A DNA stretch of 43,323 nt from DATFEN01 sp035691285 (GCA_035691285.1 DASSJI010000150.1:1-43323), one strand, 5' to 3'. Shown: positions 10,613 to 18,680, numbered from the stretch's first letter. Numbers and translations are program-made. Notes: generated from the sequence alone by a model not told the origin.

Positions 10613-12286
10613 TCAGGCAGGCAGGAACAGGCGCGTCTCGAGGCCGCCCGCAGGGAGCGGGGCGAAGCGGACGAAGCCTCCCATCTCCCGCACCAGCCGG
10701 CAGGCCTCCCCCAGCGGGCTGGTGTCGCCGCCCTGGAGGATGCGCTGCTGGTCCTCGGGAGTGAGGCTGCCGCCGTGGCTCACGGCGAGCATCAGGAAGT
10801 CGCGCTTCACCTGCTGGCCGTCGCGGCCGCGCAGCAGCACCGGCTTCTTCTCCGAGCGCAGCACGGCGGTGGAGCCGGACGGCGACATGATCGACACGCC
10901 GTCGAGCAGGGCCACCGCGGCCTTGTGCAGGATCTGGGGCTGCACGCGCGGAAGCGGCGTGCCCACGGGAATGCGCAGCTCGACGCTCACCTGGCGCGGC
11001 TCGATCGTGAAGCGCGCCGCCGCCACGGCCTCGCTCAGGGCGGGCTCGAGGTGCGGACCCGCGGATACGGCGGGGCGCGCGGGCGGCGGGGGCGCCGCCG
11101 CGGGGGCCGGCGCCGGAGGGCGAGGGACGGTGACAGGCGGGGGCGCGGGCGGCGGGGGCGCCGCCGCGGGAGCCGGCGCCGGAGGGCGAGGGACGGAGAC
11201 AGGCGGGGGCGCGGGCGCGGCAGGCTTCGGCACCGGCGCCCGGGGCGGCGGGGGGGCCGCGCCGGCCTCCAGGCCCGCCTGGCCGAGGTCCTGCATGATC
11301 TTCCGCAGGCGGGTCGCCTCCTGCTGGATCGACGTGATGGCGCCGTGTCGCTTCTCCCGCGCGTCCTCGCGGTACATCATCAGGAGCTCGGCGTGGGACA
11401 GGATCGTGCCGAGGCCCAGGTTCATCTGCTGCACGAGCCCCGCGAGCGCCTCGGCCAGCTCGACGTTGGAGCGGATCGCCCGGTGCAGCAGCTCCTCCGA
11501 GACGAGCCCGGTCTCCGGCGTCGCCTGCAGGGGCGCCGCGTGGTCCACGTTCGTGGCCTGGGCGACCACGACCTTGCCGCTCGGCCGCGCGCTCGCCGGA
11601 GGCGGAGGCCCGAGCGCCTGCGCCTCCTTCAAGAGGTGCTCGAAGGCCTCGCCGACGACGTCGGGGATCGTGTCCGGGTCGAGGCCCTTCTCCTTCAGGT
11701 TGTACTTCACCGCGATCGCGGCGAGCATCTCCTGCACGACGGCCACGAAGACCTCGAGCACCCCCTGTCCCTGGGCGGCCACGGCGGGGTACTCGCGCCG
11801 GCCCCAGGGGTTCAGGGCCTTCTTCATCTCGGCTTCGCCCTGGATGTCCTCGAGGTCCCGCTTGTTGTACTGGAGGACGAGGGGCACCTTCTCGGGAACC
11901 AGGCGGTTCGCGAGCAGGTTGACCTTCATGTTCTCGAAGGCCGCCAGGTTCTCCTTGAACATCGTCTTGCGGGAGTCCGCGACGAACACCACGGCGTCGG
12001 CGCCGGCGAGCACGACCCGCCGGGTCGCGTTGTACTGGACCTGCCCGGGCACGGTGTAGAGCTGGACCTTGAAGTCGTAGCCGGACACGGCGCCGAGGCT
12101 GAAGGGCAGCAGGTCGAAGAACAGCGTGCGGTCCTGGGCCGTGTTGAGCGAGATGAGCCGGTTCTGGCTCTGGGGATCGGTGAGGCGGTGGATCTGCTCC
12201 AGGTTGGTGGTCTTCCCGGACTGCGCCGGGCCGTAGTAGACCACCTTGGCCTTGATGGTCCGTTCGCTGAAGTTGAACTGGACCAT
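10613..12286 (-). CDS. MglA-like small GTPase fused to a degenerate histidine-kinase-like module
   Basis: 557 aa in one frame. Residues 1-200 are an MglA/Rup-type Ras-like GTPase: P-loop GPAQSGKTT (19-27), switch II TVPGQ (78-82) and NKRD (141-144), all intact. Residues ~262-335 resemble a HisKA dimerisation helix pair (LGTILSHAELLMM, then ITSIQQEATRLRKIMQDL), but the position of the phospho-accepting His appears to be Gln (LVQQMN against the usual HE-N). Residues 343-418 are a Pro/Ala linker. Residues ~425-557 look like an HATPase fold with lost ATP-binding residues (SHGGSLTPEDQQRIL in place of the DxGxG box; GGFVRFAPLPAGGLETRLFLP like the final strands). A GTP-controlled scaffold or polarity signalling protein is the best guess. 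It heads an operon with fadL and GDSL genes. Confidence 0.85.
   Translation of the reverse strand: MVQFNFSERTIKAKVVYYGPAQSGKTTNLEQIHRLTDPQSQNRLISLNTAQDRTLFFDLLPFSLGAVSGYDFKVQLYTVPGQVQYNATRRVVLAGADAVVFVADSRKTMFKENLAAFENMKVNLLANRLVPEKVPLVLQYNKRDLEDIQGEAEMKKALNPWGRREYPAVAAQGQGVLEVFVAVVQEMLAAIAVKYNLKEKGLDPDTIPDVVGEAFEHLLKEAQALGPPPPASARPSGKVVVAQATNVDHAAPLQATPETGLVSEELLHRAIRSNVELAEALAGLVQQMNLGLGTILSHAELLMMYREDAREKRHGAITSIQQEATRLRKIMQDLGQAGLEAGAAPPPPRAPVPKPAAPAPPPVSVPRPPAPAPAAAPPPPAPPPVTVPRPPAPAPAAAPPPPARPAVSAGPHLEPALSEAVAAARFTIEPRQVSVELRIPVGTPLPRVQPQILHKAAVALLDGVSIMSPSGSTAVLRSEKKPVLLRGRDGQQVKRDFLMLAVSHGGSLTPEDQQRILQGGDTSPLGEACRLVREMGGFVRFAPLPAGGLETRLFLPA
11079..11210 (-). repeat. 66-bp tandem repeat coding for a Pro/Ala linker
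   Basis: Two nearly identical 66-bp units (11079-11144 and 11145-11210), plus the start of a third, inside the GTPase fusion gene. Each unit encodes 22 residues of the type PAPPPV(S/T)VPRPPAPAPAAAPP. A few substitutions separate the copies (for example GTGAC versus GAGAC). Such units expand and contract readily, so linker length may vary between strains. Confidence 0.85.
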
Positions 12287-12334
12287 AGATTAGTGGGTCG
12301 GTTTCGCCTCGCGCACGCGGGAACGGAAGGGCAG

Positions 12335-12343
12335 AGTTTAGCA
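12335..12343 (-). promoter_or_regulatory. Possible extended -10 promoter of the GTPase-fusion operon
   Basis: On the minus strand TGCTAAACT, a TG-extended -10 box, lies about 48 bases before the ATG at 12286. No good -35 was seen, and the gene has no clear ribosome site. Another box, TAATCT, directly abuts the ATG. Confidence 0.3.
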
Positions 12344-12375
12344 CGGGGAGCTGAGTCGCCGAGCCGGGGTCTGCT

Positions 12376-12404
12376 TTGACGAAGCCGGCATTCGGCGGTA
12401 AGAT
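12376..12404 (+). promoter_or_regulatory. Sigma-70-type promoter of rpmB
   Basis: TTGACG (12376-12381), 17-bp spacer, TAAGAT (12399-12404), close to consensus. Predicted transcription start near 12411, giving a leader of about 57 bases that contains the AAGGAG ribosome site before ATG 12468. Confidence 0.75.
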
Positions 12405-12467
12405 CCGCGTTTCTGCGTAGGGCCGTCTTGCGGGCCCCATGCGACGTCTCGAAGGAGTAGGCCGAAG

Positions 12468-12677
12468 ATGGCTCAGCGCTGCGACGTGTGCGGGAAGGGC
12501 CCCCGGTTCGGGAGCCGGATCAGCCATGCCCACAACGTCACCCACCGCCGTTTCAACCCCAACCTCCAGCGCGTGCGCGCGGTCGTGAACGGGGTCCAGA
12601 AGAAGGTGCGCGTCTGCACCCGCTGCCTGCGCTCTGGCCGGATCAGCAAGCCGGCGCCGCAGCAGAAGAGCGCCTGA
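12468..12677 (+). CDS. rpmB: 50S ribosomal protein L28
   Basis: 69-aa ribosomal large-subunit protein. It has the L28 signature MAQRCDVCGKGPRFG...ISHAHNVTHRRFNPN and the basic middle segment. This is the zinc-binding (C+) form: Cys5, Cys8, Cys50 and Cys53 form two CxxC pairs (CDVC and CTRC). C+ paralogues are often replaced by C- forms under zinc limitation in other bacteria. It has its own near-consensus promoter and a GAAGGAGTAGG ribosome site. A lipoprotein gene follows closely and is probably co-transcribed. Confidence 0.97.
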   Translation: MAQRCDVCGKGPRFGSRISHAHNVTHRRFNPNLQRVRAVVNGVQKKVRVCTRCLRSGRISKPAPQQKSA

Positions 12678-12694
12678 ACCCGCCGATGACCGCC

Positions 12695-13210
12695 ATGAAG
12701 AAGTTCGCGCTCGGCGTGTGTCTCGGCGTGCTCTCCGCATGCGGTGGCGCGAACACCGCTCCCACCCCGGTCGCGGCTGTCCCTCCCACGACCACGCTCG
12801 CGCCCGCGCCGGCGGCGACGCCCACGCCGGCCCCGACACCCACCCCGGCGCCCACGCCCGCACCCAGCTTCCGAGCCAAGCTCCGGTGGGTGGACAACGC
12901 CGTGTGCCCGGACGGCAAGCGCGCCGCGCCGGGTGGCGCGATGCCGGTCGGCTGCGGCCGCGCCCTCCGGGTGTCCTACCACTACTCGGACGGGACCGAG
13001 GTTCCGACGAGCGTCACCGGCGAGGGGACGGTGTGGGCCGTCGACGAAGGCACGCACGTCGTCGAGATGCTCGACGACGTGAACCCCTGGCGGCGCTGGG
13101 TCACCGCCAGGGCGCCTGGCTTCTACAGCATCTCGGTGACGATCGTGAGCCGCAAGGGCCGCGAAACGGTCCGCGGGGAGATCAGCAACCAGGTGATCCC
13201 CCTAGCCTAG
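12695..13210 (+). CDS. Putative lipoprotein with Pro/Thr linker
   Basis: 171 aa. The N-terminus MKKFALGVCLGVLSAC is a lipoprotein signal with lipobox LSAC, so the mature protein is anchored by its Cys. A low-complexity linker of alternating Ala/Thr/Pro (about residues 26-59) leads to a ~110-residue beta-rich domain with two cysteines (NAVCPDG and PVGCGRA) that may pair. I do not recognise the family. A second in-frame ATG at 12686 would add three residues; 12695 is preferred because it gives the classical Met-Lys-Lys start. Neither has a clear ribosome site, and coupling to rpmB (stop 12677) may help. It converges with ridA with only four bases between the stop codons. Confidence 0.8.
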   Translation: MKKFALGVCLGVLSACGGANTAPTPVAAVPPTTTLAPAPAATPTPAPTPTPAPTPAPSFRAKLRWVDNAVCPDGKRAAPGGAMPVGCGRALRVSYHYSDGTEVPTSVTGEGTVWAVDEGTHVVEMLDDVNPWRRWVTARAPGFYSISVTIVSRKGRETVRGEISNQVIPLA

Positions 13211-13214
13211 AGGC

Positions 13215-13595
13215 CTAGTACGCCGCGATCACGTCGATCTCGACCTTGACGCCTTTCGGCAGGCCCGCGGCCTGCACGGTCGAGCGGGCCGGCGGCTCCT
13301 TGCCGAAGTAGCGGGCGTAGACCTCGTTCATCTTCGGGAAGTCCGCCATGTCAGCCAGGAACACCGTGGTCTTGACCACGTTCTCCGGCCCCATCTTGGC
13401 GCCCTTCAGCACCGCGAGCAGGTTCTGGAGCACGCGGTCGGTCTGAGCCGCGACGTCGGAGCCCACGACCTCGCCCGTGGCCGGGTCCAGGGCGATCTGT
13501 CCGGAGCAGAAGAGCAGGCCGCCGGAGATGACGCCCTGCGAGTAGGGACCGATCGGCTTGGGCGCGTCCTTCGTCTCGATGTGCTTCTTGGGCAT
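13215..13595 (-). CDS. ridA: RidA-family reactive intermediate (enamine/imine) deaminase
   Basis: 126 aa, the usual length. RidA proteins form cytoplasmic trimers that hydrolyse reactive 2-aminoacrylate and related enamines released by PLP enzymes. Motifs include KPIGPYSQGVISGGLLFCSGQI, QNLLAVLKGAKMGPENVVKTTVFL and PARSTVQAAGLPKGVKVEID. The Arg in ARSTVQ is the substrate-binding arginine and the final Glu-Ile-Asp matches active RidA proteins. It starts six bases after the stop of relA/spoT, so it is the second gene of that operon. Confidence 0.95.
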   Translation of the reverse strand: MPKKHIETKDAPKPIGPYSQGVISGGLLFCSGQIALDPATGEVVGSDVAAQTDRVLQNLLAVLKGAKMGPENVVKTTVFLADMADFPKMNEVYARYFGKEPPARSTVQAAGLPKGVKVEIDVIAAY

Positions 13596-13601
13596 GGCGC
13601 C

Positions 13602-15782
13602 CTATCGTGCCACGGCCTGGCGCTCCACGTCGATGACCCCGCTCACGCCCCGGATCGCCTTCAGCACCCGCTCCAGGTGGCGCATGTCCTGCACCCGCAG
13701 CGTCATGTCGATGAGCGCGGTCTTGTCGTCGTAGGTCTTGGCCTCGGCGTTGCGGATGTCGGTCTGCATCGAGGCGAGCAGCGCGGTGATGGCCGCCAGG
13801 AGCCCGGAGCGGTCCTCCACCTCCACGGCCACCCGCACCTCGTAGCCGGTTTCCCCGCCCTTCTCCCACTCGACGGCGATGCGCCGCTCCGGGTCGTACA
13901 TCAGGCTCGCCACGTTCGGGCAGCTCGCGGCGTGGACCGACACGCCCTTGCCGCGGGTGATGTAGCCGACGATCGGCTCGCCCAGGATCGGGTTGCAGCA
14001 CTTGGCGCGATAGACGAGGACGTCGCCCTCGCCCTTCACCTTGATGCGCTCGTCGCCGATGCGCAGGAAGCGCTTCACCGCGTCGGCGATGGGCCGCTTC
14101 CTCTCCTCGGGAGCCGCCTCGGCGAGCCTCTCGGGCGGAAGCAGCTTGGCGAGCACCTGGCGCATGGAAACGCGGCCGTAGCCCACGGCGGTGAAGAGAT
14201 CGTCGGCCTTGGCGCCCACGCCCAGCTCCTGGGCGATCGTCTCGAGCTGCCCGCCCTCGGCCAGGAGCTTCTTCGGCGCGAGCTCGAAGCGCCGCGCCTC
14301 GCGCTCGAAGTGCTTGCGCCCGATCTCGAGGGCCTGCTGCTTCTCGGCGGTGTTGAGGTAGTGGCGGACCTTGGCCCGGGCCTTGTTGGTGACGGTGTGG
14401 GCCAGCCAGTCCCGGCTCGGCTTGTGGCCCGGCGAGGTGAGGATCTCGACGATGTCGCCGTTCTGCAGCTTGTACCGGAGCGGCACCATCTTGCCGTTGA
14501 CGCGGGCGCCCACGCACTGGTGGCCCACCTCGGTGTGGATCGCGTAGGCGAAGTCGATGGGAGAGGCGCCCCGGGGCAGCGTCTTGACCTCGCCCTTGGG
14601 CGTGAAGCAGTAGACCTCCTCGGGATAGAGGTCGAGCTTCAGCGAGTTCAGGAACTCGTGGGGATCCTTCACCTCCTGCTGCCACTCCAGGAGCTGTCGC
14701 AGCCAGCTGAAGGCCCGGTCGTCGTCGTCGGGCGTGCTGCGGCCCTCCTTGTACTTCCAGTGGGCGGCGATGCCGTCCTCGGCCACGCTGTGCATGTCGC
14801 GGGTGCGGATCTGGATCTCGAAGGGCTGCCCTTCGTCCCCGATCACCGACGTGTGCAGGGACTGGTAGCCGTTCGGGCGCGGCATGGCGATGAAGTCCTT
14901 GATGCGCCCCGGCACGGGCCGCCAGGCGGCGTGCAGGATGCCCAGGACCGCGTAGCACTCCGAGACGCTGCCGACGATCACCCGCAGGGCGACGAAGTCG
15001 TAGACCTGGTCCAGCTCGATCTTCTGGCGCCGGAGCTTCTGGTAGATGGAGTAGAGGCGCTTGATGCGCCCGGCGAGGTCCGCCTCGATGCCCGCGGCCT
15101 TGAGCCGCTCCATCACCGCCGCCTTCATCCTCTCGATGTAGGCCGTGGCCTTCTGGCGCTTCTCCTCGACCTTGCGGAGAAGGTCGGCGTAGGCCTCGGG
15201 CTCCAGGTACTGGAAGGAGAGGTCCTCCAGCTCGTTCTTCACCTTGCTCATGCCGAGGCGGCCGGCGAGCGGCGCGTAGATGTCCATCGTCTCCCGGGCG
15301 ATCTTCTGGCGCCGGTCCTCGGCGAGGTACTTGAGGGTGCGCATGTTGTGGAGCCGGTCGGCAAGCTTGACGATGATCACGCGCACGTCGTCGACCATGG
15401 CCAGCAGCAGCTTCCGGAAGTTCTCGGCCTGGCGCTCCTCCGAGGAGGAGAACGGGATCTTGCTGATCTTGGTCACGCCCTCCACGATGTGGAGCACGTC
15501 CTCGCCGAAGTACTCCTTGATGCGCTCCGCCTCGGTGAGGGTGTCCTCGAGCACGTCGTGGAGCAGCCCCACGGCCACGCAGGTGGGATCCATGCGCATC
15601 TCGGCGAGGAGGTTCGCGACTTCGAGGGGATGGATCAGGTAAGGCTCCCCCGAGGCCCGCGTCTGGCCCTTGTGCTCGACCGCCGAGAAGATGTAGGCCT
15701 TCCGCAGCAGCTCCAGGTCGGCCTCCGGGTGGTTCGCCCGGACACGCTCGTAGATGTCCTCGAACCGGATCATGCGATCCAT
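13602..15782 (-). CDS. relA: Bifunctional (p)ppGpp synthetase/hydrolase (RelA/SpoT)
   Basis: 726 aa, typical long RSH protein of the stringent response. Order: HD hydrolase domain (LLHDVLEDT with His75-Asp76 and Glu79-Asp80), synthetase domain (GRIKDFIAMPRPNGYQSLHT), TGS domain (VYCFTPKGEVKTLPRGAS), a helical/zinc-finger region (CCNPILGEPIVGYITRGKGV) and a C-terminal ACT domain (DRSGLLAAITALLAS). The RxKD version of the synthetase loop and the intact HD site both point to a bifunctional Rel-type enzyme. ATG 15782 is used here, but ATG 15773 is equally plausible because a TAGACT box (15789-15784) lies exactly ten bases before it. Divergent from a TPR lipoprotein gene; followed by ridA. Confidence 0.95.
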   Translation of the reverse strand: MDRMIRFEDIYERVRANHPEADLELLRKAYIFSAVEHKGQTRASGEPYLIHPLEVANLLAEMRMDPTCVAVGLLHDVLEDTLTEAERIKEYFGEDVLHIVEGVTKISKIPFSSSEERQAENFRKLLLAMVDDVRVIIVKLADRLHNMRTLKYLAEDRRQKIARETMDIYAPLAGRLGMSKVKNELEDLSFQYLEPEAYADLLRKVEEKRQKATAYIERMKAAVMERLKAAGIEADLAGRIKRLYSIYQKLRRQKIELDQVYDFVALRVIVGSVSECYAVLGILHAAWRPVPGRIKDFIAMPRPNGYQSLHTSVIGDEGQPFEIQIRTRDMHSVAEDGIAAHWKYKEGRSTPDDDDRAFSWLRQLLEWQQEVKDPHEFLNSLKLDLYPEEVYCFTPKGEVKTLPRGASPIDFAYAIHTEVGHQCVGARVNGKMVPLRYKLQNGDIVEILTSPGHKPSRDWLAHTVTNKARAKVRHYLNTAEKQQALEIGRKHFEREARRFELAPKKLLAEGGQLETIAQELGVGAKADDLFTAVGYGRVSMRQVLAKLLPPERLAEAAPEERKRPIADAVKRFLRIGDERIKVKGEGDVLVYRAKCCNPILGEPIVGYITRGKGVSVHAASCPNVASLMYDPERRIAVEWEKGGETGYEVRVAVEVEDRSGLLAAITALLASMQTDIRNAEAKTYDDKTALIDMTLRVQDMRHLERVLKAIRGVSGVIDVERQAVAR

Positions 15783-15797
15783 GAGTCTAGCAGGGGT

Positions 15798-15827
15798 TTG
15801 ACTTGGCTCTCGGGGGGGCACTAGACT
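15798..15827 (+). promoter_or_regulatory. Sigma-70-type promoter of the TPR lipoprotein gene
   Basis: TTGACT (15798-15803), 18-bp spacer, TAGACT (15822-15827). A GGGAG ribosome site precedes the ATG at 15851. Confidence 0.6.
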
Positions 15828-15850
15828 AGTTTTCTCTCCGGGAGCGCCCG

Positions 15851-16831
15851 ATGACAGAGAAAAGCCGCGTCCTCCTCGTCGCCCTGGCCCTGCCGGCGTT
15901 CCTGTCGGCCGGTTGCGGCAAGCTGATGGCCAAGCAGGCCTACCGCGACGGCAACAAGGCCTACAAGGAAGAGAACTACAAGAAGGCCCGGGACTACTAC
16001 CAGCGGGCGGTGGAGCTCGATCCCGACTACTCGGAGGCCCACTTCTACCTGGGGAGCTGCTGGCAGTCGATGTACCGTCCCGGCAAGGACACCGAGGAGA
16101 ACAAGCAGAACCTGGTCAAGGCCATCGAGGCCTACCAGAAGTCCATCGAGGTCAACGCCAGCGCGACCCCGAACCTGAAGACGGTCAAGCAGAACGCCCT
16201 CGCCGCCCTCACCGGCATCTACGCCGACGAGCCCTACAGGAACTTCGACGAGGCGCTCAAGTACGCGCAGCAGCTCGTGGCCGAGAACCCCAACGAGCCC
16301 AAGAACCTGTTCGCGATGGCGAACCTGTACGAGAAGTTCGAGCACGAGGTGGAAGCCGAGGCGGCGTACAAGAAGGCGGTCGAGGTGAACCCGAACGACC
16401 CGAAGGCCTGCGCCGCCCTCGCGGGCTTCTACAACAAGCCGCTGTGGGAGGGCCGCTCGCGCTTCGAGGAGGCGGTCGCCACCCTCGACCATTGCGCGAC
16501 CCTCGCGCCGAGCGACCCGGCCGGCTACTACAAGGTGGCGGTGTTCTACTGGGACAAGGCCTTCCGCGACCCGTTGCTGGACGACAAGCAGAAGGACGCC
16601 TACGCCGACAAGGGGCTCGAGGCCGTGGACAAGGCGCTGGGCATCAAGCCGGACTACGTGGACGGCCTCGTCTACAAGGGCCTGCTGCTGCGCGTCAAGG
16701 CCCAGGTCACGACCAACGTCCGGCTCCGCCAGCAGTACCTCGACCAGGCCCAGACCCTCGCCAAGCAGGCGAAGGAGCTGCGCCTCCAGCAGGCCGCCGA
16801 GGCCGCGCCGGCCCCCGCCGCGGGGACGTAG
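15851..16831 (+). CDS. TPR-repeat lipoprotein
   Basis: 326 aa. The signal peptide ends in lipobox LSAGC (Cys22), so the protein is lipid-anchored in the envelope. Tetratricopeptide repeats follow, for example AYKEENYKKARDYYQRAVEL then DPDYSEAHFYLG, and AEAAYKKAVEVNPNDPKA, covering most of residues 30-270. The C-terminus is an Ala/Pro-rich tail. TPR lipoproteins serve as scaffolds for envelope assemblies; the partner is unknown. It has its own promoter and is followed by the long CACAGAG inverted repeat. Confidence 0.9.
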   Translation: MTEKSRVLLVALALPAFLSAGCGKLMAKQAYRDGNKAYKEENYKKARDYYQRAVELDPDYSEAHFYLGSCWQSMYRPGKDTEENKQNLVKAIEAYQKSIEVNASATPNLKTVKQNALAALTGIYADEPYRNFDEALKYAQQLVAENPNEPKNLFAMANLYEKFEHEVEAEAAYKKAVEVNPNDPKACAALAGFYNKPLWEGRSRFEEAVATLDHCATLAPSDPAGYYKVAVFYWDKAFRDPLLDDKQKDAYADKGLEAVDKALGIKPDYVDGLVYKGLLLRVKAQVTTNVRLRQQYLDQAQTLAKQAKELRLQQAAEAAPAPAAGT

Positions 16832-16859
16832 CCGGCGTCGCTACTCCGTTACGCGGGTG

Positions 16860-16978
16860 CCGGACACCACGGAGAACACAGAGAACCACTGAGAGGTCAC
16901 AGAGGAATGCTTGGGATGCAAATCCCAAACGTCTCTGTGTCCTCTCCGGGCCTCTCTGTGCTCTCTGTGGTCGTCCGG
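16860..16978. repeat. Long imperfect inverted repeat built of CACAGAG-type units
   Basis: About 50-base arms: the left arm begins CCGGACACCACGGAGAACAC and the right arm is its imperfect complement, ending CTCTCTGTGGTCGTCCGG. The centre is a perfect small hairpin TTGGGA-TGCAAA-TCCCAA (16911-16928). Each arm is itself made of short repeated (A)CACAGAG-like units. There is no coding potential. It lies exactly between the convergent TPR and exbD genes and could terminate both transcripts. Elements with this motif occur as interspersed repeats in many environmental bacterial genomes (general knowledge, not checked here). Confidence 0.8.
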
Positions 16979-17004
16979 GCCGGGGTAACGATCCGGCCTC
17001 GAGC

Positions 17005-17532
17005 CTAGGGCTGCCCGCCGGCGGGCGCGCCGCCCGCCTCCTCGACCATCTTCTCGGAGATGATGCCGATGCGGTCGACGCCGGCGGCCTTCGCCGCGTC
17101 CATCGCCTCGATCACCTTGCCGTAGGGCACCTTTCCGCCGGCCCGGACGAAGATCGTCTTGTCCGAGCGCGCCTGGTAGATGTCCTTGAGACGATTCTCC
17201 AGCTCGTCGATGGTGGCCACCGGGCTCTTGTTCACGCTCAGCACCGGGCCCGACGGCGAGTCGTCCACCGCCAGCACCACCTGGTTCGACTGCGGGGGCG
17301 GAGGCGCGCCGGGAGGCGGCGGCTGCGGCAGCGCGATGTCGAGCCCGCGCTGCGCCACGGGCGTCACGACCATGAAGATGATGAGCAGCACGAGCATGAC
17401 GTCGATGAGAGGCGTGATGTTGATGTCCGACTTGGGGTCGGCGTGCTGCGGCTGTGTCGCCTCGTGGGAGTGGACGATCCAGCGCCGGTGCTTCGGCGCG
17501 CCGCCCTTGGGGTCCTTGGCCACGTTCGCCAT
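17005..17532 (-). CDS. exbD: ExbD/TolR-type biopolymer transport protein (second copy)
   Basis: 175 aa. After a basic N-terminus of about 30 residues comes SDINITPLIDVMLVLLIIFMV, the single ExbD transmembrane helix with the proton-carrying Asp (PLIDVML). A Pro-rich stretch (PQPPPPGAPPPP) and a periplasmic domain follow. ExbD works with ExbB as a proton-driven motor that energises TonB. This is the last gene of a tonB-exbB-exbD-exbD operon, four bases after the first exbD. The Asp is retained, so both copies look functional. Confidence 0.93.
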   Translation of the reverse strand: MANVAKDPKGGAPKHRRWIVHSHEATQPQHADPKSDINITPLIDVMLVLLIIFMVVTPVAQRGLDIALPQPPPPGAPPPPQSNQVVLAVDDSPSGPVLSVNKSPVATIDELENRLKDIYQARSDKTIFVRAGGKVPYGKVIEAMDAAKAAGVDRIGIISEKMVEEAGGAPAGGQP

Positions 17533-17536
17533 CGGG

Positions 17537-17968
17537 CTAGCCCTGGCTCACCGGGCGCTCCGCGATCAGCGCCACCTCTTCGGTGCCCGCCTCGCGGCAC
17601 AGGTCCATGACCTTCATCACCTCGGCGTAGGCCAGCCCCTCGTCGGCCTTCAGGTAGACGATGCGGCCACCCTCCGGGAACTCCTCGAGCAGCTCCTTGA
17701 GCTGGGGCACCATGTCCGGCGGGTTCTCGACCCGGATCCCCTTCAGGAACACCGCGGCGTCCTTGCGCACGGCGACCGTGATGGTCTTCTGCTCGTCCTT
17801 CTTCTCCTTGGTGTTGCCCGCGGTCGGCAGCTTGACGTCCACGCCCTTCTGCAGCATGGGCGTGATCACCATGAAGATGATCAGCAGCACGATCATGATG
17901 TCGGCCATGGGGGTCACGTTGATGTCCGAGACGGGACCGCCCTTCCTGCCGCCGGTTGCCATTGCCAT
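17537..17968 (-). CDS. exbD: ExbD/TolR-type biopolymer transport protein (first copy)
   Basis: 143 aa, standard ExbD length. The motif SDINVTPMADIMIVLLIIFMV carries the membrane Asp (ADIMIV) needed for proton movement. The periplasmic domain ends LIAERPVSQG. ATG 17968 is preceded by GGAGGAA; an alternative ATG at 17962 is less well placed. It lies between exbB and a second exbD in the same operon; paired exbD genes are common in operons that supply ExbB-ExbD-TonB complexes for more than one task. Confidence 0.93.
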   Translation of the reverse strand: MAMATGGRKGGPVSDINVTPMADIMIVLLIIFMVITPMLQKGVDVKLPTAGNTKEKKDEQKTITVAVRKDAAVFLKGIRVENPPDMVPQLKELLEEFPEGGRIVYLKADEGLAYAEVMKVMDLCREAGTEEVALIAERPVSQG

Positions 17969-17999
17969 CGGCGATTCCTCCGGTTCGGCGGTCGCCCGC

Positions 18000-18680
18000 C
18001 TAGGCCGTCTTCTTGATGAAGTAGTCGAGCAGCTCCGAGCTCGAGTTGTCCATCTCGACGCTGAAGCCGTCGACCTTGCCCGAGAAGTAGTTGTACGCCC
18101 ACACGGCGGGCACCGCCACGAACAGCCCGAAGGCCGTGGTGATGAGGGCCTCGGCGATGCCCGCGGAGATCGCCGCGATCCCGCCCGAGCCGGTCAGGGC
18201 CATGCCCGAGAACGCGTTGATGATGCCGAACGTGGTGCCGAACAGGCCCACGAAGGGCGCGGTCGACCCGATCGTCGCGAGGCCACCGAGCCCGCGCTTC
18301 AGGTCGGCGAGGTTGACGGCGGTGGCGCGCTGGATGGCGCGCTTCGCGGAGTCGACGGCGGCTTCCTTGTCCCGCTCGGCCTCGCCCATCTCCTGCTGGT
18401 ACTGCCACTCCTGCAGTCCCACCACCAGCACCTTGGCCAGGTGGGAGTACTTGGCGCCCTGGCCGTGGGAGGCGTCGATGGCCTCCTTGATCTTGCCCTG
18501 CTTCAGGAAGCGCGCGACCTCGGGTGCGTACTTCCGGGACTGCTCGGTGGCCTTCTTGTAGGTGAACCAGCGTTCGATCATCACGCCGATCGAGTAGACG
18601 GACTGGATCGCGAGGACGATGACGACTCCCCAGGCGACCCCGCCCATGTGCTCGGCCATCGTCTTCAAGTCGAACTGCAT
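18000..18680 (-). CDS. exbB: MotA/TolQ/ExbB proton-channel family protein
   Basis: 226-aa inner-membrane protein with three transmembrane helices: residues ~15-35 (VAWGVVIVLAIQSVYSIGVM), ~135-155 and ~168-195. Family motifs are RGLGGLATIGSTAPFVGLFGTTFGIINAF and GIAEALITTAFGLFVAVPAVWAYNYF. With ExbD it forms the motor that powers TonB-dependent outer-membrane transport. ATG 18680 is fixed by CCAGGAGG seven bases upstream. The gene follows tonB by 32 bases. Confidence 0.95.
   Translation of the reverse strand: MQFDLKTMAEHMGGVAWGVVIVLAIQSVYSIGVMIERWFTYKKATEQSRKYAPEVARFLKQGKIKEAIDASHGQGAKYSHLAKVLVVGLQEWQYQQEMGEAERDKEAAVDSAKRAIQRATAVNLADLKRGLGGLATIGSTAPFVGLFGTTFGIINAFSGMALTGSGGIAAISAGIAEALITTAFGLFVAVPAVWAYNYFSGKVDGFSVEMDNSSSELLDYFIKKTA

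Noticed and set aside
11079..11210. Pro/Ala repeat considered as a sign of a frameshift or misassembly
   Set aside because: Each unit is 66 bp, a multiple of three, and the frame is kept on both sides; a linker expansion explains it.
8232..12059. 1275-aa plus-strand open frame across the GDSL, FadL and GTPase genes
   Set aside because: It runs antisense to three well-supported genes and consists of low-complexity Arg/Gly/Ala/Val sequence.
16860..16978. Repeat units considered as a CRISPR array or an insertion-sequence remnant
   Set aside because: The units are adjacent and short, with no regular spacers, and there is no transposase reading frame.
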